A stretch of 9,581 nucleotides of DNA from the NCBI GenBank assembly GCA_018400335.1, contig JAGYMT010000041.1:1-9581 (forward strand), in the 5' to 3' direction. Each line of letters begins with the position of its first letter. Position 1 is the first letter of the stretch. The DNA is from Kiritimatiellia bacterium. GTDB taxonomy: Bacteria; Verrucomicrobiota; Kiritimatiellia; JAAZAB01. Shown piece by piece: positions 1-6,060 of the stretch. The translations under genes were made by a program, and so were the position numbers. A model generated the notes under the pieces. That model saw only the letters and a program-made list of their open reading frames with translations, made no database searches and was not told where the DNA came from.

Positions 1-1149
1 CCATTCGGCGCCCGTTTCGCTCAGCAGAAGCCCCTCTTCAAAAGCCCTGTGAAATGCTTCGTCAATCCCGGCTATAACCGTCTTCACGCTGTCCTTATCA
101 GGCGTGCGGGTTATGTGTTTTGCGGGTACGGTGCTGATTTCGCATGACTTGTGCGCGGCATTCGCGCAGAGGGTCTGCCTTCCCGCTATTTCAAGGGTAC
201 AGATGAAGGTTGACGGGTCCTGAATGCGGCGCATGATCGCGCCCAGCATCCTGCCGCGCAGTTCAGAGAGATCCTCATCAGGGAGCTCTTCGACACGGCC
301 GTCGCCCAGTTCGATCCTCGTTGGTTTTCCGCGCATCCACTCCAGCGTGCCCTTGTCGCCAATGACCCTAATCTTCGGTCCGAAAGTGGTTTCGCTGCAG
401 TGGGTTGCCAGAAAGTCCAGCCGGATTTCTTCATCCGTCTCTATCCGGAGGCCGGCGGTGTCGCAGGATTCGATGTCGTGGCCCCTGAACAGCTCCGCCA
501 GCACGGTTCGCGGTGAAGCGGCCTGCCGTTCGCCTTTGCCGGCGAAGAAGAGCATCATCATAAGATAGTGAGCCAGCGCATTATTGAAGGGCGTGTCGAG
601 CACCGTGTGACCGCCCGCCTCGAGTCTGCCGGCCCATGGATTGCGCGAGTAATAGGAATCATGCCGCGGCCACAACCCGATCCCCTTTATTGAGTGGACG
701 CGTCCGATACGGCCTTGAACGATAGCCTCCTTTATACTGCGCACTTCCCCGCTGTACATGTCCTGGTATCCGACGGCGGCGAATTTGCCGGTCTCCTTTT
801 CGGCGGCCTGCATGGCGAGGACCTCGGCGAACAAAGCGGCAACGGGTTTCTCCACCAGTACGTTTGCGCCGGCCCGCATGGCATCAATGGTGATAGGGGC
901 GTGCATGTGTATACCCGTGGGATTGATGAGGAGGTCCAGCCGGCTTCCGATCCTGTTCAGCATTTCCCGGTAATCGGAGAACACCGCACATCCGGCCTTC
1001 TTCAGTTCAGCCACCTTGTCGGGCTCTTTTTCCGGATGCCTGACCGTCGCGCCGACGAGCTCTATCCGCCCGGCCGCCATTTCCTTCCTCAGATCGTTGT
1101 AGTGAACGTCTGCAAAACCCGAGATGCCGACTATCGCTGCCCGTATCAT
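1..1149 (-). CDS. Gfo/Idh/MocA family NAD(P)-dependent oxidoreductase, C-terminus cut by window edge
   Basis: The minus-strand frame is open from an ATG at 1149 to the window edge, giving 383 codons without a stop. It begins MIRAAIVGISGFADVHYNDL, with a Gly-rich dinucleotide-binding turn (GISGFA, about residues 8-13) after the first beta strand of a Rossmann fold. The family's EKP motif is at residues 100-102 (NVLVEKPVA), where the Lys normally contacts cofactor and substrate. A stretch LDTPFNNALAHYL (about 184-196) replaces the common GxHxxD signature, so this is a divergent subgroup. Members oxidise, reduce or epimerise sugars and cyclitols in the cytoplasm; the substrate cannot be read from sequence. 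A GGAG ribosome-binding site (1156-1159, spacer 6) supports the start. It is the third gene of the fucosidase block, 29 bases after a second, clearly different family member. The family call is firm; the substrate is unknown. Confidence 0.88.
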   Translation of the reverse strand, partial: MIRAAIVGISGFADVHYNDLRKEMAAGRIELVGATVRHPEKEPDKVAELKKAGCAVFSDYREMLNRIGSRLDLLINPTGIHMHAPITIDAMRAGANVLVEKPVAALFAEVLAMQAAEKETGKFAAVGYQDMYSGEVRSIKEAIVQGRIGRVHSIKGIGLWPRHDSYYSRNPWAGRLEAGGHTVLDTPFNNALAHYLMMMLFFAGKGERQAASPRTVLAELFRGHDIESCDTAGLRIETDEEIRLDFLATHCSETTFGPKIRVIGDKGTLEWMRGKPTRIELGDGRVEELPDEDLSELRGRMLGAIMRRIQDPSTFICTLEIAGRQTLCANAAHKSCEISTVPAKHITRTPDKDSVKTVIAGIDEAFHRAFEEGLLLSETGAEW

Positions 1150-1178
1150 GTGATTCTCCATATCTGATTTTGGCGGAG

Positions 1179-2171
1179 TCAGGGGAACCTGATCAACCTG
1201 TCCTCGTCGGCCGACTTGCGGGCAAGGAGGCACGCCTCGGTCATTGCAAATGCGTCGTCCGCCGAAACCAGGCATTCGCCCCTGCCGCTGATCTGCTTCA
1301 GAAAATCCCCGAAGAAGGAACGCGGTTTGCCGTGCTTGAGGACCTGTGTGCCCGCTCGTCGGTTGCTGATCAGGAGCGCCTGCCCATCCCTGACCTCTAT
1401 CACACCCTCCGTTCCCGCCACCCTTATCCTGTCGTCTCCATGTGTTGCCGCCGTCGAAGGCCGCAGATAGTCCAGGTTGACCGAGCCCGCCACATGGTTG
1501 CCGAATGTGAACAGGCAAAGAGCGGTTGCCTCGAGTTCGCCGTGTCCGCGGTTGCCGATGTTTGAATGAGCAGCGAACACCGTCTTGAACGGCAGGCGGG
1601 CGAACCACGCCAGCAGGTCAATCGCGTGGCTGCCGACCCACGGGATGGTTCCACCGTAAGTGGCGCGGGCCTTGTAGAAATCCGGGCGGCTGCCCAGCTT
1701 ATAGGATTTCTGTGCCGTCAAAAGGCGGACCTCGCCGATCGCTCCGTCCCGGACCGCCTGCCATGCGGCGAGAAAGGCCGGCTCATACCTCAGCGCCAGC
1801 ATTGCCGAAAGGTGCTTTCCGGAATCGGAATGCGCCTTTCTTACGGCGGCGAGGTCGCGCGAGGTAAGTGCTACAGGCTTTTCCATGAAGACGTGGCAAC
1901 CTCTATGAAGGGCCTCGATCGCGTTCTTCGCATGGTCATTGAACCTGCAGGCTATGGAGACAACGTCGGGTTGGAGCGAGACGAGCATCGTCCGGCAATC
2001 ATCGAAGACCTTGGCTTTGTGCCCCAGCTCGGCGCAGCGCTTTGCGGGCGCATCCATTGTTTCGCCCGGCGAACCGGGGGCCATGCCGACGATTCTGTCT
2101 GCGCCCCGGGCCTTCAATCCATCCGGTGCGAGTGTCCAATGTCCAGTTGATCCGATTAGGCAAATCTTCAT
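1179..2171 (-). CDS. Gfo/Idh/MocA family oxidoreductase
   Basis: This complete 330-residue protein has the usual length of the family. The N-terminal Rossmann fold starts MKICLIGSTGHW with a GSTG turn at 7-10. The EKP cofactor/substrate motif lies at 97-99 (HVFMEKPVAL). A GSHAIDLL segment at about 180-187 gives the conserved His182 and Asp185 of the C-terminal alpha/beta domain, so the active site looks intact. It probably oxidises or reduces a sugar or sugar-derived keto acid with NAD(P)(H). It lies between a GH29 fucosidase (21 bases upstream) and another oxidoreductase (29 bases downstream), which points to work on fucose or a related sugar released by the fucosidase; that is inference from context. 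The start is preceded by an odd run of eight G (2182-2189 on this strand) ten bases before the ATG, instead of a classical AGGAGG. Confidence 0.92.
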   Translation of the reverse strand: MKICLIGSTGHWTLAPDGLKARGADRIVGMAPGSPGETMDAPAKRCAELGHKAKVFDDCRTMLVSLQPDVVSIACRFNDHAKNAIEALHRGCHVFMEKPVALTSRDLAAVRKAHSDSGKHLSAMLALRYEPAFLAAWQAVRDGAIGEVRLLTAQKSYKLGSRPDFYKARATYGGTIPWVGSHAIDLLAWFARLPFKTVFAAHSNIGNRGHGELEATALCLFTFGNHVAGSVNLDYLRPSTAATHGDDRIRVAGTEGVIEVRDGQALLISNRRAGTQVLKHGKPRSFFGDFLKQISGRGECLVSADDAFAMTEACLLARKSADEDRLIRFP

Positions 2172-2181
2172 TCTTGCTATA

Positions 2182-2189
2182 CCCCCCCC
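2182..2189 (-). promoter_or_regulatory. G8 homopolymer in the leader of the second oxidoreductase (possible SD)
   Basis: Reading on the minus strand, eight consecutive G residues lie in the 21-base gap after the fucosidase stop, ten bases before the ATG at 2171. No other Shine-Dalgarno-like purine run is present, so this tract is the only candidate ribosome-binding element. A near-identical tract precedes cdd at 6982-6989. Confidence 0.4.
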
Positions 2190-2192
2190 GCT

Positions 2193-3497
2193 CTATTTCA
2201 GGAACAGCTCTATCACGGGCACCTCGACATTCGGCTTCTTCACCGGGAGCGTGAGCGTGACCGCGGCATCAGGCGTCTTCTCGGCCATCCCCGTGTTGAC
2301 TTCCGTGGACTTGTCTCTGATGGCGATCTCGCTTGCATCGTGGAGAAGCTGCGCGTACTTGATTCGTCCTCCGAGACCCTGTAGATGAAGGTGAAGGAAA
2401 GGCCATGCTAAAACGTGGAGGTATAGGCGACCGGTTGACGGGTTCCACGTGTAGCGGCAGTCTTTCGGCGCAATCAGCCCGTCGGGAGCCGTTGTGCATC
2501 CGTAGATGGAGCGGGAGTGGCGCTTCATCCATTGGCCAATACCCTCAAGCCGCTCGGCGGCCCTGTAATCGAACTCGCCTCGCGCGGTAGGTCCCACGTT
2601 CAGCAGCAGGTTGCCGCCCTTGCTCACGTGGTCAATGAGCATCCGGACGAGCATCTCGGTGGACTTCCAGGTTTCCTCGTCACGGTAGTAGCCCCATGAT
2701 CCCGAGAAAGTCTGACAGCTTTCCCACACCACCGGGTTGCCCTTCTCGTCCTTGAGCCCGTCCGAAGGAACGTACTGCTCGGGCGTGATGATGTCTTCCG
2801 AGCCAGGGAGGTCCAGTCTGTTGTCAATGATAATGCCGGGCCTGAGTTTTCTGACCATCTTGACCAGTTTCTCGGACTGCCAGTCGTCGCGGCCTTTTCC
2901 ATCCTCGCCCGGATAGGAGAAGTCGAACCAGATGATATCAACATCGCCGAACCCGGTCAGCAGTTCGCGGACCTGATTTTGCATATAAGCGGCGTACTTG
3001 CGCACGTCCCTGTGCTTCTCCCGGGCGCGGAACTCCTTGTCGTCGCGCTGCGGATGAAGCTTGTCCACGGGGAATTGGGGATGGTGCCAGTCAATCAGGG
3101 AATAGTATAATCCCACCTTGATGCCCTCGTCGCGAAAAGCCTTGACCATCGGCTTGAGCAGGTCCTTCCCGTATGGCGTATTCGTGGCCTTATAGTCGGT
3201 ATGTTTCGAGTCCCAGAGACAAAACCCCTCATGGTGTTTCGTGGTGATCACGAAGTACTTCATGCCGGCGGTCCTGGCCAGCCTCGCCCACTCTCTGGGG
3301 TCGTAGAGGTCCGGGTTGAAATGGTCGAAATACTTCTGATAGACCTCGTCGCGGGTTTTCTCTTTGTGTTTGACCCACTCGTGGCGCGCCGCAAGCGCAT
3401 AGAGTCCCCAATGAATGAACAATCCGAACCTGTCATGCTGGAACCACCTGGTGTCGCCCTTCTTTTGAGCGGAGCCTGCCGTTTTCGATTTCTTCAT
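2193..3497 (-). CDS. Alpha-L-fucosidase, glycoside hydrolase family 29
   Basis: This 434-residue protein has the GH29 (beta/alpha)8 domain. It opens WFQHDRFGLFIHWGLYA (18-34), followed by ITTKHHEGFCLWDSK (84-98). The nucleophile region is VDIIWFDFSYP (186-196), with Asp192 the likely catalytic nucleophile by analogy with the WxD motif of characterised GH29 enzymes. RPGIIIDNRL (219-228) and SKGGNLLLNVGPTARGEF (292-309) are also family hallmarks. The acid/base residue varies in this family and I cannot assign it. Retaining enzymes of this kind release alpha-L-fucose from glycans or oligosaccharides (EC 3.2.1.51). There is no signal peptide (the N-terminus is MKKSKTAGSAQKKGDTRW), so it should act in the cytoplasm on imported oligosaccharides. 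A strong AGGAGG site (3505-3510) sits 7 bases before the ATG. It is the first gene of a three-gene block with two oxidoreductases. Confidence 0.94.
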   Translation of the reverse strand: MKKSKTAGSAQKKGDTRWFQHDRFGLFIHWGLYALAARHEWVKHKEKTRDEVYQKYFDHFNPDLYDPREWARLARTAGMKYFVITTKHHEGFCLWDSKHTDYKATNTPYGKDLLKPMVKAFRDEGIKVGLYYSLIDWHHPQFPVDKLHPQRDDKEFRAREKHRDVRKYAAYMQNQVRELLTGFGDVDIIWFDFSYPGEDGKGRDDWQSEKLVKMVRKLRPGIIIDNRLDLPGSEDIITPEQYVPSDGLKDEKGNPVVWESCQTFSGSWGYYRDEETWKSTEMLVRMLIDHVSKGGNLLLNVGPTARGEFDYRAAERLEGIGQWMKRHSRSIYGCTTAPDGLIAPKDCRYTWNPSTGRLYLHVLAWPFLHLHLQGLGGRIKYAQLLHDASEIAIRDKSTEVNTGMAEKTPDAAVTLTLPVKKPNVEVPVIELFLK

Positions 3498-3504
3498 GAT
3501 TATT

Positions 3505-3510
3505 CCTCCT
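3505..3510 (-). promoter_or_regulatory. Strong ribosome-binding site (AGGAGG) of the fucosidase
   Basis: A perfect AGGAGG on the minus strand lies 7 bases upstream of the ATG at 3497. It fixes the start and is the strongest Shine-Dalgarno sequence in the left half, consistent with the fucosidase being the lead gene of its own transcription unit. Confidence 0.75.
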
Positions 3511-3529
3511 TTGTTACAAAACAGGACGG

Positions 3530-3558
3530 ATATTTGCAGATGGCCTGCCGAAAGGCAA
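3530..3558 (-). promoter_or_regulatory. Possible sigma70 promoter of the fucosidase block
   Basis: On the minus strand, a -35-like TTGCCT (3553-3558) is followed after 17 bases by AAATAT (3530-3535), about 32 bases before the fucosidase ATG. The -35 matches 4 of 6 consensus positions and the -10 only 3 of 6, so on its own this would be a weak, activator-dependent promoter. A direct repeat abuts the -35 box on its upstream side. Confidence 0.3.
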
Positions 3559-3579
3559 ACACTATTCCGACACTATTCC
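3559..3579 (-). repeat. Tandem direct repeat GGAATAGTGT x2, possible operator
   Basis: The 10-base word GGAATAGTGT (minus strand) occurs twice, at 3570-3579 and 3559-3568, separated by one base, giving an 11-bp period close to one helical turn. It lies between the stop of the nucleotidyltransferase gene (3581) and the candidate -35 box of the fucosidase, where an activator such as an AraC-type regulator would bind. No regulator gene is present in the window. Confidence 0.45.
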
Positions 3580-3580
3580 C

Positions 3581-4513
3581 TCATCCCTCGACCAACCTGG
3601 TGGTGCTGTAGCCCTCGACGAGGGGGCGGAATTCGACCCTCCCGCCCCAGCTCTCAAGCAGCTCGGTCTCGGCCCGCACTCGCTCGCGTTCGTAGGTTCC
3701 GCCCTTTATGTGGAGATCAGGACGGACCTGCGCAAGCATGTTCAACGGGTTGTCGCCGGAGAAAGGGATTGCGAGGGACACCGGTTCGAGCGAGGCCAGC
3801 GCCTGCAGCCGGAACTCCGCCGGGAACACGGGCCGCCCTTCGCCCTTGTAGGCGCGGACGGAGGCATCGTCGTTCACCAGCACTATCAGTTCATCCGTTT
3901 TCCCGCGCGCGCCGGCCAGCATCTCCGCGTGGCCCAGGTGCAGAATATCGAAACAACCGTTAACCGTGGCGATCTTCCTGCCCTGCCGACGCCAGAAGGA
4001 CAGTTTATCAAGGTCCGGCTCCGTTGCAGTGGTTATATGCTGAGGGATGCGGACGGGTGTCATGTTCTTTTGCGCCGCTTCCCAGATATCTTCCGTGAAA
4101 CAGCCGGGTATGGGCTTGATATCCTCGATTCTCTCGGCATTCCCGCGCAGGGCCTTTCGCAGTGCGCGGGAGTCTGGCTGGGAAAGGCAGTCAACCATGA
4201 CATACGGTCTCAGGTTCTCAATGATGTCCGCTCGGTCGCCCGGATTGCATACCGCGGAGATGTCGCCGATGAACGAAAGAAATTCAGTCCTCTGATCATT
4301 CCCGTTGTCCATGCCTTCGATCCTGAATTTGGCGGAAGGTTCCAGGATAACGATCAGTTCACTTGCCAATTGTTTCGCCCGGCGTATTGCCAGCAGGTTG
4401 CCCGGCTGGAGAATTGAAAATGAGCCGGCGATAACGGCAACCCCGCCCTCTCCGCGGGAGGCGGATTGGCGCCAGTTCTTCAGCTTGTCCGGTGACACTG
4501 TTTTTGTTCGCAT
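3581..4513 (-). CDS. RfaE2/HldE-C-like nucleotidyltransferase with a degenerate duplicate N-terminal domain
   Basis: This protein has 310 residues. The C-terminal half (about 168-310) is a canonical cytidylyltransferase-fold domain of the D-glycero-beta-D-manno-heptose-1-phosphate adenylyltransferase type. It carries VNGCFDILHLGH (184-195) with the HxGH nucleotide-binding motif, VRPDLHIKGGTYERER (263-278) and the terminal GYSTTRLVEG (301-310). The N-terminal half is not the ribokinase domain of E. coli HldE. It repeats the same fold in decayed form: IAGSFSILQPGN (28-39) aligns with VNGCFDILHLGH, but QPGN replaces HLGH. PGDRADIIENLRP (91-103) aligns with SGDNPLNMLAQVRP (252-265). A catalytic C-half probably transfers a nucleotide onto a sugar phosphate (ADP-heptose or a related activated sugar), with the N-half structural or regulatory. 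It starts 18 bases after the SurA-like gene without a clear Shine-Dalgarno, suggesting translational coupling. Confidence 0.85.
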   Translation of the reverse strand: MRTKTVSPDKLKNWRQSASRGEGGVAVIAGSFSILQPGNLLAIRRAKQLASELIVILEPSAKFRIEGMDNGNDQRTEFLSFIGDISAVCNPGDRADIIENLRPYVMVDCLSQPDSRALRKALRGNAERIEDIKPIPGCFTEDIWEAAQKNMTPVRIPQHITTATEPDLDKLSFWRRQGRKIATVNGCFDILHLGHAEMLAGARGKTDELIVLVNDDASVRAYKGEGRPVFPAEFRLQALASLEPVSLAIPFSGDNPLNMLAQVRPDLHIKGGTYERERVRAETELLESWGGRVEFRPLVEGYSTTRLVEG

Positions 4514-4531
4514 GGCGGGAAATCCGGGCGT

Positions 4532-5086
4532 CTATACTGTTTCGGGTGTTTTCTTCAACGTACCGATGAATTCAAGCAGGCGTTTGTTTCGTGCCGCATT
4601 GGTAAGCGCTGTGCGGATTAAATCCCTTGCTTGTTCAAACGAAACGTTCCCGGGGAGAGCTTCGCGGTTGCTCTCGAAGAAATCGGAAACTTCTTCATTC
4701 CCGGCCTCGGGAACCGCGGATGTCACTGCCGCGATCAGCTTTTCAATCAGGATCGCGTTCCGGGTCATGGTTGTCATCTGCTCCCTGGACAATCCCTTTT
4801 TGGAAAGGTGGGCGCTGAATGCCTGTTCCCCGCCAAGCCGCTCGACCATAGTCAGCAATTCATTCTCGATTTCCTGCTCCGGAACCTCGATTTTTGTCCG
4901 AAGCGCCTCTTGGAGCAGCAGTTTCCGTCCCTCCGCGTGCTCCCTGGCCTGGCGCTTGATAGAGTCCATGTTCCTGATAACCTCGTCCGCCGAAAGCCTG
5001 TTGGAGTATGCCTGGAGCAATCGCTCGAATTCAACCTCCACGTCGAGTTCGCTCACCGTCTCATTATTTTCATTTTCAATAGCCAT
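4532..5086 (-). CDS. SurA N-terminal-domain-like chaperone without parvulin domain or signal peptide
   Basis: This 184-residue protein is charged and apparently almost all helical. Residues about 55-120 follow the SurA/PrsA N-terminal pattern: LLLQEALRTKIEVPEQEIE, then GGEQAFSAHLSKKGLSREQM, then RNAILIEKLI. This is followed by EVSDFFESNREALPG (132-146), which in SurA would lead into the parvulin domain. Here the parvulin domain is skipped and the chain goes straight to the closing helix (SFEQARDLIRTALTNAARNK, 149-168). No signal peptide or lipobox is present, so unlike SurA it should be cytoplasmic; trigger-factor-like holding of nascent or client proteins is a reasonable guess. It lies 24 bases after the C1 peptidase and 18 before the nucleotidyltransferase. 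A purine run (GGGAAAG) precedes the ATG. The domain assignment is by pattern only and could be a convergent helical protein. Confidence 0.68.
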   Translation of the reverse strand: MAIENENNETVSELDVEVEFERLLQAYSNRLSADEVIRNMDSIKRQAREHAEGRKLLLQEALRTKIEVPEQEIENELLTMVERLGGEQAFSAHLSKKGLSREQMTTMTRNAILIEKLIAAVTSAVPEAGNEEVSDFFESNREALPGNVSFEQARDLIRTALTNAARNKRLLEFIGTLKKTPETV

Positions 5087-5110
5087 CAGTTCTTTCCCAT
5101 GTGATTCGTT

Positions 5111-5959
5111 TCACCTTCTCCTTGCTCTTGAAAGTTTTGCTGAACCGCTCTTTTTCGGCCGCGGCAGGTAACAGTGGCTTTCGGACGACTGGACGCACCA
5201 GAAATCGTCGGACAACTCCCTGCTCTCCGCGTAGGCGTAGGGCAGTTCGCCATATCCCGCCTTGCCCCAGCCCGTGCCCCATGAATTGCGGAAAAGCAGG
5301 CGCTTCGTGCTGTCGTCGTAGCCCGCGGCCATAACCGCGTGCCCTCCGAGCATTCGTTCCGCGCGTGCCGGCATACGGATGCGCCCGCTCCGGGCCACGG
5401 CATCGGTCATCACGTGTTCATATACGGCGAAACCGAACACGAACGGCAGGCCCATGGCGAGACAGCTCTTCATTTCACGAAGTGAAGCGAGCCGCTGGTA
5501 TGCGGTGACCTGGTGGTCCATGGCCTCGTTGTAGCAGGGTTTGGACGGCTTGTGCGTGAACTTCGATATGATGTAGGGCCAGAGTGATTCGCGGCATGAT
5601 CCCCTGCGCTTCAGCTCCTTAATGCCTGTTCGGAGCATGGCACCGGAGTCCTCGTGAACCGTTCCCATGGCTTCCCTTGTGTTATAGTATATGAACAGGC
5701 GGCTGAGATCCGCGAAGTCGCAGTCCATACCCTCCCGAATTGCGAGCAACTGTAGAAACTCCAGAGCTCCGGCAAGTGCCTGCGCCGTGCATGAGCCCAG
5801 TCCGCCCTGGTCTTCGACAGCCGGACAGATGCTTCTCAGGTCGGTCCTGGCCGGCAGTCCGGGCGGCATCCTGAAGACCGTCTTGAACGGAATGTCCCTG
5901 ATATCGGGCACATCCGGTATCCATCCGAGTGTATGGCAGCGAGCCGTGTTCCTTCCCAT
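5111..5959 (-). CDS. Papain-like (C1 family) cysteine peptidase, cytoplasmic
   Basis: From ATG 5959 this gives 282 residues. The full papain active site is visible (numbered from an in-frame ATG 18 bases upstream, so subtract 6). It comprises oxyanion-hole Gln57 and nucleophile Cys63 in VEDQGGLGSCTAQALAG, His213 in GGHAVMAAGYDD, and Asn231 in RNSWGTGWGKAGYG. The Gln-to-Cys spacing of six equals that of papain. The N-terminus LGWIPDVPDIRDIPF is typical of the prodomain-less bacterial/phage C1 group. No signal peptide or I29 inhibitor domain is seen, so activity would be intracellular. The C-terminal tail is strongly basic (SAKLSRARRR). I prefer 5959 over the ATG at 5977 because GGGAGG (5968-5973) lies 8 bases before it. 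It is the first gene of the leftward operon, followed by the SurA-like chaperone. Substrate unknown. Confidence 0.92.
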   Translation of the reverse strand: MGRNTARCHTLGWIPDVPDIRDIPFKTVFRMPPGLPARTDLRSICPAVEDQGGLGSCTAQALAGALEFLQLLAIREGMDCDFADLSRLFIYYNTREAMGTVHEDSGAMLRTGIKELKRRGSCRESLWPYIISKFTHKPSKPCYNEAMDHQVTAYQRLASLREMKSCLAMGLPFVFGFAVYEHVMTDAVARSGRIRMPARAERMLGGHAVMAAGYDDSTKRLLFRNSWGTGWGKAGYGELPYAYAESRELSDDFWCVQSSESHCYLPRPKKSGSAKLSRARRR

Positions 5960-5967
5960 TGCACTGT

Positions 5968-5973
5968 CCTCCC
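5968..5973 (-). promoter_or_regulatory. Ribosome-binding site that decides the C1 peptidase start
   Basis: GGGAGG on the minus strand sits 8 bases before the ATG at 5959 and lies inside the codons that would follow the alternative ATG at 5977. The upstream ATG is preceded only by a weak purine stretch, so translation most likely begins at 5959. Confidence 0.6.
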
Positions 5974-5976
5974 GCA

Positions 5977-6005
5977 TTGACTTTCATTTCTTCACAGCTT
6001 ATGCT
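5977..6005 (+). promoter_or_regulatory. Sigma70-type promoter of punA (rightward)
   Basis: TTGACT (5977-5982) and TATGCT (6000-6005) are separated by exactly 17 bases. Each hexamer differs from consensus at one or two positions. Transcription would start near 6012, leaving a leader of about 49 bases before the punA ATG at 6061. Its -10 lies back-to-face with the leftward promoter, so the two core elements interdigitate. Confidence 0.6.
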
Positions 6006-6014
6006 AGTCCCGAA

Positions 6015-6043
6015 ATGATACCTCAATGGATAATTGAACGCAA
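6015..6043 (-). promoter_or_regulatory. Sigma70-type promoter of the peptidase operon (leftward)
   Basis: On the minus strand, TTGCGT (6038-6043) and TATCAT (6015-6020) are separated by 17 bases. Transcription would start near 6008, about 49 bases before the peptidase start at 5959. The predicted start points of this and the rightward promoter lie within a few bases of each other. Confidence 0.55.
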
Positions 6044-6060
6044 GCGCGACTGGTGCAAAG

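Noticed and set aside
3541..3560. A TGCC/GGCA hairpin in the gap before the fucosidase as a terminator
   Set aside because: The stem has only four base pairs and no T-tract follows it on the minus strand.
3710..4417. A 235-codon plus-strand open frame
   Set aside because: It is antisense to the nucleotidyltransferase, whose motifs and internal repeat are unmistakable. It has no motif or ribosome-binding site of its own.
4305..5171. A long plus-strand open frame (288 codons) opposite the nucleotidyltransferase and SurA-like genes
   Set aside because: It is rich in Ser and Arg with no recognisable motif and lies antisense to two genes with clear family patterns. High GC makes such shadow frames common.
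5960..5977. The ATG at 5977 as the C1 peptidase start
   Set aside because: A strong GGGAGG lies 8 bases before the ATG at 5959, and the upstream ATG has only a weak purine stretch. The 5977 start cannot be fully excluded.
6034..6060. An in-frame TTG start that would extend punA by nine residues
   Set aside because: The ATG at 6061 fits the family's N-terminus, and the TTG lies beside the leftward promoter elements without a Shine-Dalgarno sequence.
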